From positions 97,410 through 161,409 of the forward strand of contig NZ_BAZW01000007.1 of the NCBI RefSeq assembly GCF_000974365.1: a DNA stretch of 64,000 nt, in the 5' to 3' direction. The notes under the pieces were generated by a model. That model was not told the origin of the DNA. It saw nothing but the letters and a program-made list of their open reading frames with translations, and ran no database searches. This document shows, piece after piece, positions 1 through 9,705 of the stretch (the stretch's first letter is position 1; each line of letters opens with the position of its first letter). Both the position numbers and the translations under genes were made by a program. The DNA is from Geofilum rubicundum JCM 15548. Lineage in GTDB: Bacteria > Bacteroidota > Bacteroidia > Bacteroidales > Marinilabiliaceae.

Positions 1-270
1 CTCAAAACGGGTCGGTCCGCCATGGACAATGGTATGGGGAATCTCAAAGTGAAAGGTGCGGCACAGTTCCTCCCAATAGGCTTGTTGGCGTTCGGGAAGT
101 ACCAATATGATTCGCAGCGCTGAGTGGAATTGATGGAAGCGCTCAATGGTCAGCATCAGCAGCGGCTTCTGATGGATGATCAAAAACTGTTTGGGGATGG
201 ATTCACCCATTCTTTGACCGCTTCCACCTGCTACAATAATGATATAGTTTTGAATGTTGTTTTTGAACAT
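1..270 (-). CDS. ispD: 2-C-methyl-D-erythritol 4-phosphate cytidylyltransferase, N-terminal part (cut by window edge)
   Basis: Cytidylyltransferase of the non-mevalonate isoprenoid pathway, transferring CMP from CTP to methylerythritol phosphate in the cytosol. Only the first 90 codons lie in the window; the 3' part is beyond base 1. The nucleotide-binding loop is readable near the N-terminus (VAGGSGQRMG at about residues 13-22), followed by KQF and a PLL segment in the order expected for IspD, with ATG at 268-270. It is transcribed away from the chemoreceptor gene, with which it shares a short intergenic region. Loop residues and segment order make IspD much more likely than another nucleotidyltransferase, but the C-terminal catalytic residues cannot be checked here. 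Confidence 0.88.
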   Translation of the reverse strand, partial: MFKNNIQNYIIIVAGGSGQRMGESIPKQFLIIHQKPLLMLTIERFHQFHSALRIILVLPERQQAYWEELCRTFHFEIPHTIVHGGPTRFE

Positions 271-412
271 TTTGTTTGAAAGGTTTTCGGTTGACTTCGA
301 ATTAATTGGTTATGTTAAATATATTCAAAAATGATTAATGGGGCAATCAAAAATACAAATTCTGCGTAGACAAGCACTCGGTATACTTACTAAAAATGAT
401 GGGGAGATATTT

Positions 413-2238
413 ATGAAGTGGATGAGATTTGAGTTTACTAAGCTCAGGAACAGGTTATTGGTCTATTTTGGATTGCTGACCTTTTCCATTATTATTATAC
501 AGGCCGTGGTGAGTTACTCTACCGTAAAAAGCACTTTGCAAAAGGACATTCGGGAACAACAACTGCTGTCTTTCCTGGAGGCTTCGCAGGCTGAATTACG
601 CGCGACCCTGGAAAAGGGGCTGGAGGCTTCTATTGGTCTGGCCGACGATCAATTGTTGCTCGACTGGTTTGCCAGTGAGGAAAGCAATGGGGACTTGTCC
701 CATTATGCCCTGGAGAAGGTGGATCAGCTGTATTCGAAGATGGACTATCCGAATGCTTTTGCGGCTTCAGCCACCACCAATAAGTTTTACATTCAGGGCC
801 ACGCCCATGTCAACACTTTAGCCAGAAGTAACCCTTCCGATGGTTGGTTTTTTAATTTGATGGATGCCGGTCAGAAATATGAATTGAATTATGACTATAA
901 CGCTTCCCTTGACCAGACTTTTTTCTTTTACAATGTTTTAATGGGTGATTTGGAGAATCCACTGGGAGTGGCTGGCGTAGGCATTGATCCGGGTGAATTG
1001 ATTCATCAGTTTGTGAGTCGAAAAATCACGGAAAATGCGGAAGTCTGGATGGTAGATGCATCCGGAAATGTGATTATTTCAGAGAATGTCGAACAAATTG
1101 GAACGCCCCTTGGAGAGATCGTGGGTGCCACCACCGTTGAGCAACTTCTGGCTGATAGTCGCGGAGGTGTACTGCCCAACAGAGCACTGGGGGGTGATAA
1201 CGCGGATTTTGCGGTTATGCCTGTAGGCAATACCGGCTTCTCTGCGGTAATGGCCGCACCGGTGTCCGAGTTGCTGGTGGTGATTCGACCCATAGCTATC
1301 AGTAGTTTTGTTTTGAGTATCCTCTTTTTGGGGGTAACCCTGGTCATTGTTATGTGGCTGGCCCGATCCATAACCAAACCTCTGAGCGAAATTACCAGTC
1401 ACTCCGATGTTTTTGCCAATGGGGATTTGACGAAAGATATGAGCGCGGACGTTTTGGCCAGAGCGGATGAGCTGGGACAGTTGGCCCAGTCGTTTTCGCG
1501 ACTAAAAAGTCAGATTGGCGATATGATTGCCCAGGCCAGCAGTGCGGCCCTGACCATTTCGAAAGGAAATCTGGAAATGACGACTTCGGCTTCGCGACTG
1601 GCCGAAAGTGCTACCGAACAAGCTTCCTCCACCGAGGAGCTGTCGGCATCGATGGAGGAGATGGGTTCTAATATAAACCAGAACGCAGACAATGCCAATG
1701 AGACGGTAACCATTGTTCAGGATGCGGCCAACGAGGCCAAATCCGGTGAGTCCATGTTGATGGAGCTGTTCAGGCCATTGAATCCATTAACGAGAGCGTG
1801 GTGTTGATAGAAGATGTGGCCCGGCAGACCAATATTCTGGCTTTGAACGCTGCCATTGAGGCGGCACGTGCCGGGGAGCATGGGAGAGGATTCGCAGTAG
1901 TGGCCGGAGAAGTAAGACGTCTGGCCGAGCGAAGTCGGGTCAACGCTGAAAAAATCAATCAGTTGTCGGGCAATAGTGTTCTGATTGCGCGACAGGCCAT
2001 GCAGATTTTTGCCGAAATGGTGCCAAAAATTATGAAGTCGGCTGAACTGGTGTTGGAAATCAGTGCCGCCTCCAAGGAGCAAAATGCCGGCGCAGAGCAA
2101 ATCAATAATGCCTTGCTGGAGCTGGACCGGGTGTCGCAATCCAATGCTCAGGCCGCAGAAGATATCAATGGCATGGTGCATCAGTTCAATGATGAGGTGG
2201 ATGCCATGAAACGGGTGGTGAGCTATTTTAATTTGTAA
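413..2238 (+). CDS. Methyl-accepting chemotaxis protein with Cache-type sensor, one frameshift
   Basis: Transmembrane chemoreceptor. An N-terminal membrane helix ([19 protein letters not shown]) is followed by a periplasmic Cache-like sensor of roughly 270 residues, a second helix, a HAMP domain ([12 protein letters not shown] onward) and a cytoplasmic signalling domain. The hairpin tip is clear downstream ([28 protein letters not shown]). The reading frame breaks near 1768-1775. Before it the protein reads GESMLME; after it, in the frame one base back, it continues [23 protein letters not shown]. This alignment implies one missing base and restores the normal heptad spacing. I chose ATG 413, which precedes the membrane helix; an in-frame ATG at 338 would add 25 residues unlike a receptor N-terminus. 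No other chemotaxis genes are nearby. Confidence 0.85.
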
Positions 2239-2340
2239 AATATTTTTGCCACAGAATAAGAAAGGCTGTCCAAATAATTTGGTTTAGCCACTGATAATTA
2301 AATGAAAGGAATACTTCCCGGATTGGTGAAGTATCCATAA

Positions 2341-2378
2341 AAAGAGGGCGTTCCGGAATATCGGGACGCCCTCTTTTT
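2341..2378. terminator. Bidirectional intrinsic terminator
   Basis: GC-rich stem AAAGAGGGCGT / ACGCCCTCTTT with a T-run on each strand, placed between the convergent chemoreceptor and acyl-CoA synthetase genes. Confidence 0.8.
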
Positions 2379-2397
2379 ATGCGATAGTGTGGCTTTC

Positions 2398-4047
2398 TTA
2401 GGTCATGTATTTGTACCGCTTGATGCTTTTCTTAGGCGTTTTTTCAAATTCCTCGGGAAACAAAATGATTTTTGAAATGGACATGTAGGCCGGTAGACTT
2501 TCGTTCACTTCCTTTCTCAATTCCTGTAAAACGGACTCGATTTTTTCGGCGCTGCAATCCGACAGGTCGCACACCTCGTAATCGGGATACACTAGCGCTT
2601 CAATTTTTCCGTCACTCTCACGCACCAGACATTCCTGTACGATGTCCATGCTGGCCAAAACGGTCTCAATCTCCTCCGGGTAAATGTTTTGTCCCGAAGC
2701 CCCCAGTATCATGTTTTTGCTGCGACCGCGAATGTATATGAAGTTTTCGGCATCTATGATGCCCAAATCACCCGTCCGCAGCCAGCCGTCCGCGGTAAAA
2801 ATTTCCCGGGTGGCCTTTTCGTTTTTGTAATAACCCAGGAGGGTATTGTCGCCTTTGACCTGGATTTCCCCCACAATATTGAAAGGGTCTTCGCTGTCGA
2901 TGCGGACCTGCATGCGGTCGACAATTTGTCCGGCCGAATGCAACCGGGTTTTGGTCCATGGTGTATAACTGATAAGCGGGCCACACTCGGTCATTCCGTA
3001 ACCTACGGTGAGCGGAAAGTTGATTTTCTTAAGGAACTGCTCCACATCCTTGTTAAGCGCTGCGCCACCAACCACCATTTCTTTGAACGCACCCCCAAAG
3101 GTATCCACGAGGGTTTTTCGCACTTTGCTGTACACCAGTTTATTCGCAATGGGCAGTTTCAACATGGTTTTGAGTGGCGAACTTTCCAGTTTTGGCATGA
3201 TCCGACGCTTAAAAATCTTTTCCAGAATGAGCGGAACGGAAAGAATCAAATGGGGTTTAATGGCCCTGAAGGCTTCTGTAATAATCTGCGGAGAGGGGGT
3301 TCTGGTGATAAAAGTGATGTGGCATCCTGTGATGAAAGGCCATAAGAACTCGAACAGGCAGCCGTAGGCATGGGCCATGGGCAGGAAGGATACAATTCTT
3401 TCACCCGCGACCAGATCGAAGGTATCGCTGGCATATTGCACATTCGACCATATGCTGCGATGCGGCAGCAAAACACCTTTTGAAAAGCCCGATGTGCCGG
3501 ATGTGTAGGATAAAACCATGACCTGTTCAGCGGGAACAGAGGCATAGCGAAGGCGTTGAATGTCGAAAGGGCCCGGTGGATCTTCTGTTTTCTTCAGTGC
3601 TTTTTCAACCATCCGGGTCAGTTTCCCATGGTGGTCATTGAGGGGCTGAAAGTTCTCCACCGCCAGAATACCCTTGACTTTGGGAAGTTGTGTTTCATCA
3701 ATTTTTTCAAACATGCGACTGGTGGCAAACAGCAACACCGATTCTGAATGGTTGAGGATGTGATGAATGTCGTTGCTGTGAAAATCCGGCAAAATGGGTA
3801 CAATAACGGCCCCATAGGTGATGGTGGCCAGATAGATGATGCCCCAGTTGGAGGAATTTCTTCCAATCAGTGCCACCTTATCGCCTTCCCTGACGCCCAG
3901 CTCTTTAAAAGTGGTGTGAAGTTGAAAGATGGATTTTCCTACTTCGCGAAAAGAATAGTGTTGGCTTTGGTAATCACTGAAAGCCAGTGAGTCTCTGTTA
4001 TTTTCAATGGTGCTTTGCACCATTGATATATATCCATTGGATTCCAT
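2398..4047 (-). CDS. AMP-forming long-chain fatty acid--CoA ligase family protein
   Basis: ANL-superfamily adenylate-forming enzyme that activates a carboxylic acid, probably a fatty acid, to its acyl-AMP and then acyl-CoA. The phosphate-binding motif SYTSGTSGFSKG is visible, followed by GYGMTECGP (motif A5), the TGDLG aspartate region and a C-terminal hinge and lysine region (EKTPKKSIKRYK). I place the start at ATG 4047 (MESNGYIS), which gives the roughly 25 residues that usually precede the SDYQ/YSFRE segment; 4059 is also possible. The open frame runs on to 4146, but that extension looks non-coding. It is a single gene with its own terminator at 2341-2378. The exact substrate cannot be told from sequence. 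Confidence 0.85.
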   Translation of the reverse strand: MESNGYISMVQSTIENNRDSLAFSDYQSQHYSFREVGKSIFQLHTTFKELGVREGDKVALIGRNSSNWGIIYLATITYGAVIVPILPDFHSNDIHHILNHSESVLLFATSRMFEKIDETQLPKVKGILAVENFQPLNDHHGKLTRMVEKALKKTEDPPGPFDIQRLRYASVPAEQVMVLSYTSGTSGFSKGVLLPHRSIWSNVQYASDTFDLVAGERIVSFLPMAHAYGCLFEFLWPFITGCHITFITRTPSPQIITEAFRAIKPHLILSVPLILEKIFKRRIMPKLESSPLKTMLKLPIANKLVYSKVRKTLVDTFGGAFKEMVVGGAALNKDVEQFLKKINFPLTVGYGMTECGPLISYTPWTKTRLHSAGQIVDRMQVRIDSEDPFNIVGEIQVKGDNTLLGYYKNEKATREIFTADGWLRTGDLGIIDAENFIYIRGRSKNMILGASGQNIYPEEIETVLASMDIVQECLVRESDGKIEALVYPDYEVCDLSDCSAEKIESVLQELRKEVNESLPAYMSISKIILFPEEFEKTPKKSIKRYKYMT

Positions 4048-4254
4048 ACAAGTGGTCATTAAATTAATAAAACATTCGGCAAAAAACGTCCAAATTTTGA
4101 CTTTATTATTTAGAATACCAAATAATTCAGGTAAAGAAAGACCCATTAGATGGTTGAGATTGTATTTTTGTTTATCTTAGGTTTCTTTATTAGGGAGGTA
4201 ATACTAAGGTAAGCATTTTTGTAGGACAAGTAAAAAAATGGGGAGAGGGAGATT

Positions 4255-4995
4255 ATGACATTCGATGAGTTATTTGATCAGATTAAAGCCGGGAAACTGG
4301 ATCGGCAAAATGCCCGGCGGCATTTTTCTCTGGACTGGCTGGAAACGGCCAGCAGTTATATTGCAGATGTAAACCGGGGGGCGCGCATCAATATCCCCGA
4401 GATTATTTACGGGGAATATAAAACCCGTCAGCAAACGATTGAGGTGGCAGATGCTTTGCTGCAAAGGCATCCGAGAGTGATTGTGTCTCGCAGTCCCTTC
4501 AATAATGAGCTGGAAGCACATTACCGGGATCGATATCCCGTTATCAATGCCGATCTGGTTTTGGTGGTGGGCGATCTGCCTGAACCAAAGGGCAGTGTCC
4601 TCGTGATAAGTGCCGGGGCTGCGGATCATCCGGTCGTGGACGAATGTGCCATCACTTTGCGCAGTATTGGGGTGCAGCCATTGGTTTTTGAGGATCGTGG
4701 TATTGCGCACCCCACACGGGTGCTGGATGCCGTAAGGGAGGGTATCAGTAAGGATGCTTCTGCCGTGGTTGTGGTGGCCGGCATGGAAGGCGCTCTGGCC
4801 CCCTTTGTAGCCTCACTGGTCCCGCTGCCCGTTATCGGGGTGCCCACCTCTGTGGGCTATGGCTTTAGGGCCAAAGAGGCGGCTTTGACATCCATGCTGG
4901 CATCCTGTGCGCCCAATCTCACGGTCGTGAATATAGATGGAGGGATACGTGGAGCTGTTGTTTCCGGGTTGATTGCACGCAACCGGGAAAAATAA
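4255..4995 (+). CDS. larB: Nickel-pincer cofactor biosynthesis carboxylase LarB
   Basis: LarB carboxylates and hydrolyses nicotinic acid adenine dinucleotide in the first step of nickel-pincer nucleotide synthesis. The 246-residue protein has the LarB layout: a helical N-terminus ending in an INIPEIIYGEYKT-like segment (family form PEVVFGEGKT), then a PurE-like Rossmann domain with VISAGAADHPVVDE and VVVVAGMEGALAPFVASL. It lies 38 bases upstream of larC in the same orientation, the usual pairing. No larA (lactate racemase) or larE is in the window, so the cofactor's user is unknown here. Confidence 0.85.
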   Translation: MTFDELFDQIKAGKLDRQNARRHFSLDWLETASSYIADVNRGARINIPEIIYGEYKTRQQTIEVADALLQRHPRVIVSRSPFNNELEAHYRDRYPVINADLVLVVGDLPEPKGSVLVISAGAADHPVVDECAITLRSIGVQPLVFEDRGIAHPTRVLDAVREGISKDASAVVVVAGMEGALAPFVASLVPLPVIGVPTSVGYGFRAKEAALTSMLASCAPNLTVVNIDGGIRGAVVSGLIARNREK

Positions 4996-5033
4996 TTTAA
5001 ACAACTTCTAAGACTTTAAAGACATTTTAAATT

Positions 5034-5855
5034 ATGGAATTGTACATCAATCCACAAGGTGGTTTTGCCGGTGATATGTTTGCGGCTGCCCTTATTAGTG
5101 CCGGGGCGGATGCGACCAAAGTGACTGCTGCTATGCAAAAAGCGGCGGAAAAGATTGGTAAAGCTTCTGTCCGGCATGTTGTGACGGCCGACGGCAGTTC
5201 ACGTATGCTTATTAAGGTGGAGCATCATCACGGTCACTTGTCGTCACACAAAGCCCTTCACCTGCTGGAGCATTTAATGGAAGATCTGAAGATTGAAAGG
5301 CTTTATGCCGAATTTGGATTCAGGATGCTCAAGGCCTTGATTCAGGCGGAGAAAACGGCGCACGAAACCCATGATTTTGATATGGGGGATCACCATTTCC
5401 ACCACCACCATCAGCCGGATGAAGGCGGGGGTCATGGAGACCATCACCATCACCACGATCAGGCACATTACCAGGAGCCTGAAGCATGGCTGCATGAGGC
5501 GCAGGACATCCTGATAGATATTATGGGCGCTGTAATGGGGCTTCAGTTGTTGGGCGTGCCCCCAAAAGCCCAATTGTTGAATCCGGTGGCTTATGGTGGC
5601 GGATCCGTGAGCTTTTCACACGGCACCCTGAGGGTGCCGGCACCGGCAACGGATGTGATGATTAAAACTAACGCCATACCTGTAACAGCAGGCCCCATAG
5701 AGATTGAGTTATTCACGCCCACCGGGGCTGCTGCATTGACCGCTTTGGGGGTGACGGAGGTCGTTGACCAACCGGAACGTCCTGTTTTTAGACATGGTAA
5801 ATCCAGGGGAACCAAGGACTTGCCGATTCCCCCGCTGGAAATTATGGTGATGTAA
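5034..5855 (+). CDS. larC: Nickel insertion protein LarC, N-terminal-domain form
   Basis: LarC inserts nickel into the sulfur-bearing pincer precursor made by LarB and LarE. At 273 residues this protein matches the N-terminal domain: it opens with YINPQGGFAGDMFAAALISAGAD, has a histidine-rich stretch (about residues 120-145) probably for nickel handling, and ends in KDLPIPPLEIMVM. In characterised LarC a C-terminal CTP-using domain follows, in some bacteria after a programmed frameshift. I see no sign of it in any frame before the divergent neighbour begins at 5863. Either this lineage has a short form or the domain has been lost or is encoded elsewhere. Confidence 0.8.
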   Translation: MELYINPQGGFAGDMFAAALISAGADATKVTAAMQKAAEKIGKASVRHVVTADGSSRMLIKVEHHHGHLSSHKALHLLEHLMEDLKIERLYAEFGFRMLKALIQAEKTAHETHDFDMGDHHFHHHHQPDEGGGHGDHHHHHDQAHYQEPEAWLHEAQDILIDIMGAVMGLQLLGVPPKAQLLNPVAYGGGSVSFSHGTLRVPAPATDVMIKTNAIPVTAGPIEIELFTPTGAAALTALGVTEVVDQPERPVFRHGKSRGTKDLPIPPLEIMVM

Positions 5856-5862
5856 AAGTGGC

Positions 5863-6570
5863 TTATACGTAAACGTTACCCACTTTGATCAGTTTGGGAA
5901 TGTTTAATAGTTTGATTTTACGGCCGTTCAGCTCTATGAGTTGATCGGCTTTAAATTCGGATAACAGACGTATGACCGATTCGGTAGCTGTGCCCACCAT
6001 GTTGGCCAGCTCTTCTCTGGTTAATGATATTTGCAGGGTGTTATCGTCATCCAGCTCAAAGGTGTCCATTAGCAGTAAAAGCACTTCTGCCAGTCTTTCA
6101 CGTACTGTTTTTTGGGCGATGTCCGTTAAAAACTTGTTAGACTCACCAAGTTCCCGGCAGGTGAGCTTCATGAGATCCATGGCAAACTCGGAATTGGTTT
6201 TGATGAAGCCGGTCAGGGCTTCACCGGGGATGTAGCATAAGGTTGTTTCTTGTATGGCCTCTGCTGTGGTGCAGGCCAGTTCATCGCTAATAACCGATCG
6301 GAACGCAATTAAATCGCCTTTACGGGCAAAACGAATGATTTGCTCCTTGCCATCAAAGCCGGTTTTGTATATCTTTAATACGCCACTGTTGACAATGTAG
6401 CTGCCGTTAATGCGGCTGCCTTCATTGTATATGATCGCCCCTTTCTTATAAAAATGGCAAATCATACTTTGTGTGGCCAGCTCAATTTGTTCATTGCTGA
6501 GGCCTTTGAATATTTCATATTGGCGAAGGTCCGGATGCTCTATACCGGATTGGTTTTCATCTCGTTTCAT
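5863..6570 (-). CDS. Crp/Fnr family transcriptional regulator
   Basis: 235-residue regulator with an N-terminal cyclic-nucleotide-binding-like beta-barrel (about residues 20-135: IFKGLSNEQIELA, GAIIYNEGSRINGSYIVNSGVLKIYK) and a C-terminal winged helix (SLTREELANMVGTATESVIR). There is no N-terminal cluster of cysteines as in Fnr, so an iron-sulfur sensor is unlikely; the ligand is unknown. It converges on larC with an 8-base gap and diverges from the OsmC gene. That position suggests, but does not prove, control of the osmC gene or of itself. Confidence 0.88.
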   Translation of the reverse strand: MKRDENQSGIEHPDLRQYEIFKGLSNEQIELATQSMICHFYKKGAIIYNEGSRINGSYIVNSGVLKIYKTGFDGKEQIIRFARKGDLIAFRSVISDELACTTAEAIQETTLCYIPGEALTGFIKTNSEFAMDLMKLTCRELGESNKFLTDIAQKTVRERLAEVLLLLMDTFELDDDNTLQISLTREELANMVGTATESVIRLLSEFKADQLIELNGRKIKLLNIPKLIKVGNVYV

Positions 6571-6636
6571 ACAGGTGTATATGGTGATGTGGAATGATTA
6601 ATATCATTTTCTTTTAACAAAGATAGAAATAAAGAT

Positions 6637-6644
6637 TAAATTTG
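6637..6644 (+). promoter_or_regulatory. Bacteroidota -7 element upstream of the OsmC gene
   Basis: TAAATTTG matches TAnnTTTG, 35 bases before the ATG. The -33 element is weak (TTTT rather than TTTG at about the right spacing). Confidence 0.4.
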
Positions 6645-6678
6645 CATCAGGTACCTAATAATTTAAATATATTGATAC

Positions 6679-7092
6679 ATGAAGAGCGAAGTAAGTATAA
6701 AATGGCAAGGTAACATGTCCTTTGAGACGGAGATCTCCGGACATAAACTGACGATTGATGCCGGTCCTGAGGTGGGAGGAGAAAACAAAGGTCCGCGCCC
6801 CAAGCCTTTTGTCCTTTTGGCCTTAGCCGGCTGTACCGGAATGGATGTGGTTTCCATGTTAAAAAAAATGCGGGTAGAGTTTGATAATTTGGAAATTAAG
6901 GTCGAGGGGGATTTGACCGAGGAACATCCAAAGACGTTCGAGGGAATGAAGATTATTTACGAGTTTACGGGGAGTAATCTGCCTTTGGACAAAATAGAGA
7001 AGGCGGTTCATCTCTCTGAAACGAAATATTGTGGGGTTTCTGCGCTTTATAAAAAAGCGATACCCATTTCTACAGAGATCCGTTTGCTTTAA
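6679..7092 (+). CDS. OsmC family protein
   Basis: Small cytosolic OsmC/Ohr-fold protein of 137 residues. The family reduces organic hydroperoxides with a pair of cysteines. Here the first conserved cysteine lies in LALAGCTGMDVV and the second in HLSETKYCGVSALYKK, the two positions expected. The N-terminus is typical (KSEVSIKWQGNMSFETEISGHKLTID). It stands alone, divergent from the Crp/Fnr regulator and followed by a hairpin at 7118-7150. Whether it works on peroxides or another electrophile is not determined by sequence. Confidence 0.88.
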   Translation: MKSEVSIKWQGNMSFETEISGHKLTIDAGPEVGGENKGPRPKPFVLLALAGCTGMDVVSMLKKMRVEFDNLEIKVEGDLTEEHPKTFEGMKIIYEFTGSNLPLDKIEKAVHLSETKYCGVSALYKKAIPISTEIRLL

Positions 7093-7117
7093 TTTTTAAG
7101 ACCTGTGTTTACCATAT

Positions 7118-7150
7118 AAAGCCGTTTAGATGATGCGTCTAAGCGGCTTT
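7118..7150 (+). terminator. Terminator-like hairpin after the OsmC gene
   Basis: Thirteen-base stem AAAGCCGTTTAGA / TCTAAGCGGCTTT with one G-T pair, followed by a T-rich stretch. Confidence 0.65.
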
Positions 7151-7211
7151 GTGGTTCGTTTTTTGCAGTCATTTGGACCTCGTATTATTTTCATCTTCTA
7201 AATATTGGTAC

Positions 7212-9698
7212 GTGAAGAACAAGCTACCGGCCTCTTTAAAAGGGAAAGTGTTGATTACCACTGCTGTTGGATTGATTACCATCCTGGTGATCTATCTCGC
7301 CATTGATCGGGCCTTTGATAAAATCACCACCAATATTGATCAACTGGCCAAGCCCAACGAGCGTCTGATGGAAGTCAACCGGCTGTTTAGAGGCGTTTCG
7401 CAATTGAATCATCTGCAGCAAAAAGAGGCAGCCAGTGGCCGACGCGACCCCTCCATGTCATTTATACAGGAGTCGGATGCCGTTTATGAAGCGCTCGATA
7501 CCTTGCAATGGTTGTTTGCCGGTGATAGTTTACAGTTGCAGCGTGTGGAAAGCATTGATGAGCTGCTGACGCGTCGCAAGGAGGTTTTTGTGGAGTATCT
7601 GCAATTGCAGTACCGGCGCAACGCAAGTCCGGACATTCGGTCATTTTTGACAAAGGTGGCCGAAGAAACCCGAGTGGCAGATTCCCTGTCGCAAAGGCGG
7701 TTACTGCAAACGCACAAAAAAACCACCACAACCACGGTGTCATCTGATACCATAAGGGAAGAGCGAACAGGTTTTTTGCAACGTTTGTTTGGGCGCTCAG
7801 AGCCGGAAAGTGAATCGGAGGTCATCACCACCGCCACGCAGGTGGATGAGGAAGTGATAACAGCGATTGATACCCTTCATCTTATCAAGGCCGATTCACT
7901 GTTTACCATCCTGGAAAGTTCTTTGGACAGTCTTCAGAGCATTCAGTTGCAGGAGGCTGCCATGCTTCAACAGCGGGAATTTCAATTGCTGACCGTTAAC
8001 AACCGTTTGATTCATCAAATAATTACCATTATAAATGCCCTGGAACAGGAAGAGATTGCCCGGCTCAATGAGGAAACCCAGGCGGCCTTTTCAACTGCTG
8101 GTGATACCATTCAGGTTTTAAATTTAATTGCTGTTGTATTTATTGCGGTTTCACTTCTTTTGGCCTTGATAGTTTTGCTGGATATATCCAAGAGCAATAA
8201 ATACCGGGCTGAGCTGGAGGTGGTGAACGAAGCCGTGCGTCAGGAGGCTGCAGCCAAACAGCGCTTTTTGTCCAATATGAGCCACGAAATCCGAACCCCT
8301 TTGCAATCGATTTATGGCTATGCCGAGCAAGCCAAGCTGGCAGGCAAGGATTGGGTGGCGGTCGATGCCATTTATCATCCTGCCGCCCATTTGTTGAATG
8401 TGGTCAATGAAGTGTTGGATTATGCCAAGGTGACGTCCGGTCAGTTTACCTTTGATGCCAAACCTTTTGATTTGTTGCAGGAAGTGGACCATGTGGTCAA
8501 GGCTTTGGTACCATTGGCCGCTAAAAAGGGTATAGAGCTGACACATGAGGAAGAGGTCGGATCACCCGGGAAAATGGAAGGTGATCCCTTCAGGTTGCGA
8601 CAAATTCTGTTCAATATCATTGGCAATGCCATTAAGTTTACCGATGAGGGACGGGTCACCGTTGAAACCACCGTTGAGGATAAGTCGGAAGGCTATGATG
8701 TGCGGATAGCTATCAGGGATACAGGTGTGGGGATTGCAGCAGAGCGCCTGCCCGATCTGTTTAAGGAATATACCAGGGAGGGATGGATGTTTCGGAAAAA
8801 TATGGGGGGACGGGTTTGGGCCTGAGCATTGTGAAAAATATGGTGGAATTGCAGGGAGGAAGCGTTCAGGTGGAGAGTGAACCCGAGAAGCTCCTGCTTT
8901 ACGGTTTTTATGTCCTATAAAAAAGTGGAAGGCGCCTCTGGCACACAAGAAAGCTTAGTCGGGAAGGATTCATTAGATTCAGGGGTGGTATGGATGGCAG
9001 ATGACGACGCCTTAATTCTTAACCTGGGGGCTTCTATTCTAAAAAAACATAACGTGGAACATCGGGTGTTCACCAACGGTCTGGAGTTGTTGAAAACCTT
9101 TGATAAGGAAAAGCCGGATGTGATTTTTCTGGATATGCGTATGCCTGGAATGAGCGGACTGGAGGTTTGTGAACGCATCAGGCACCGAACCGGCCGCCTC
9201 ATTAAAATTTATGCCTTGACGGCACAAGTGCTCCACAACGAGCAAACAGAATTGCTTGAGAAGGGATTTGACGGTATTGTCATGAAGCCGTTTCGTGAAG
9301 CGGACTTATTGGCCTCACTCGAAGGTATGGGTCCATCGTCGGATGGCTTAATTGAAGTGGATGTGTCGGGTCTGGCCAAAATGGCCGGTGATAATGTGGA
9401 GGAGATCGCCGATATTTTAGCCATTGTAAAAGAGGAAACGGCCAAAGACCTGGTCGCCATGAAATCTGCCTTGGCCGATCAGGACCATGAAAATCTGGTG
9501 CTGTTGGTTCATCGCCTGGCCGGGCGTGTGGGGCAGGTAGGGGCGCGAAACTATGCCTTGGATCTGCGTGATGCCGAACGGACTTTAAGAGAGTCTCCAG
9601 CCCCTGTGGATAAAGTTGAAATCGACCGACTGGCCCGGATGGGATATGGCTTCATCCGGACTCTGGAGGACATGCTGCAGACAACCTACAAGGTTTAG
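7212..9698 (+). CDS. Hybrid sensor histidine kinase with receiver and HPt domains, two frameshifts
   Basis: Membrane-bound hybrid kinase. Order: N-terminal helix, long coiled-coil-rich periplasmic sensor without a recognised fold, second helix near 8110-8180, dimerisation domain with phospho-accepting His358 ([12 protein letters not shown]), ATPase domain ([24 protein letters not shown]), a receiver ([16 protein letters not shown]) and a C-terminal histidine phosphotransfer domain ([14 protein letters not shown]). The frame breaks at about 8780 (one base missing before [19 protein letters not shown]) and again at about 8888 (two bases missing or one extra before [11 protein letters not shown]). 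I start at GTG 7212, directly before [12 protein letters not shown]. It converges with a sigma54-type response regulator 7 bases away, a plausible partner. Confidence 0.85.
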
Positions 9699-9705
9699 CC
9701 GGGGC

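Noticed and set aside
5380..5470. His-rich stretch in larC as an artefact or metal-storage gene
   Set aside because: Such stretches occur in normal LarC proteins, and the frame is continuous with the domain.
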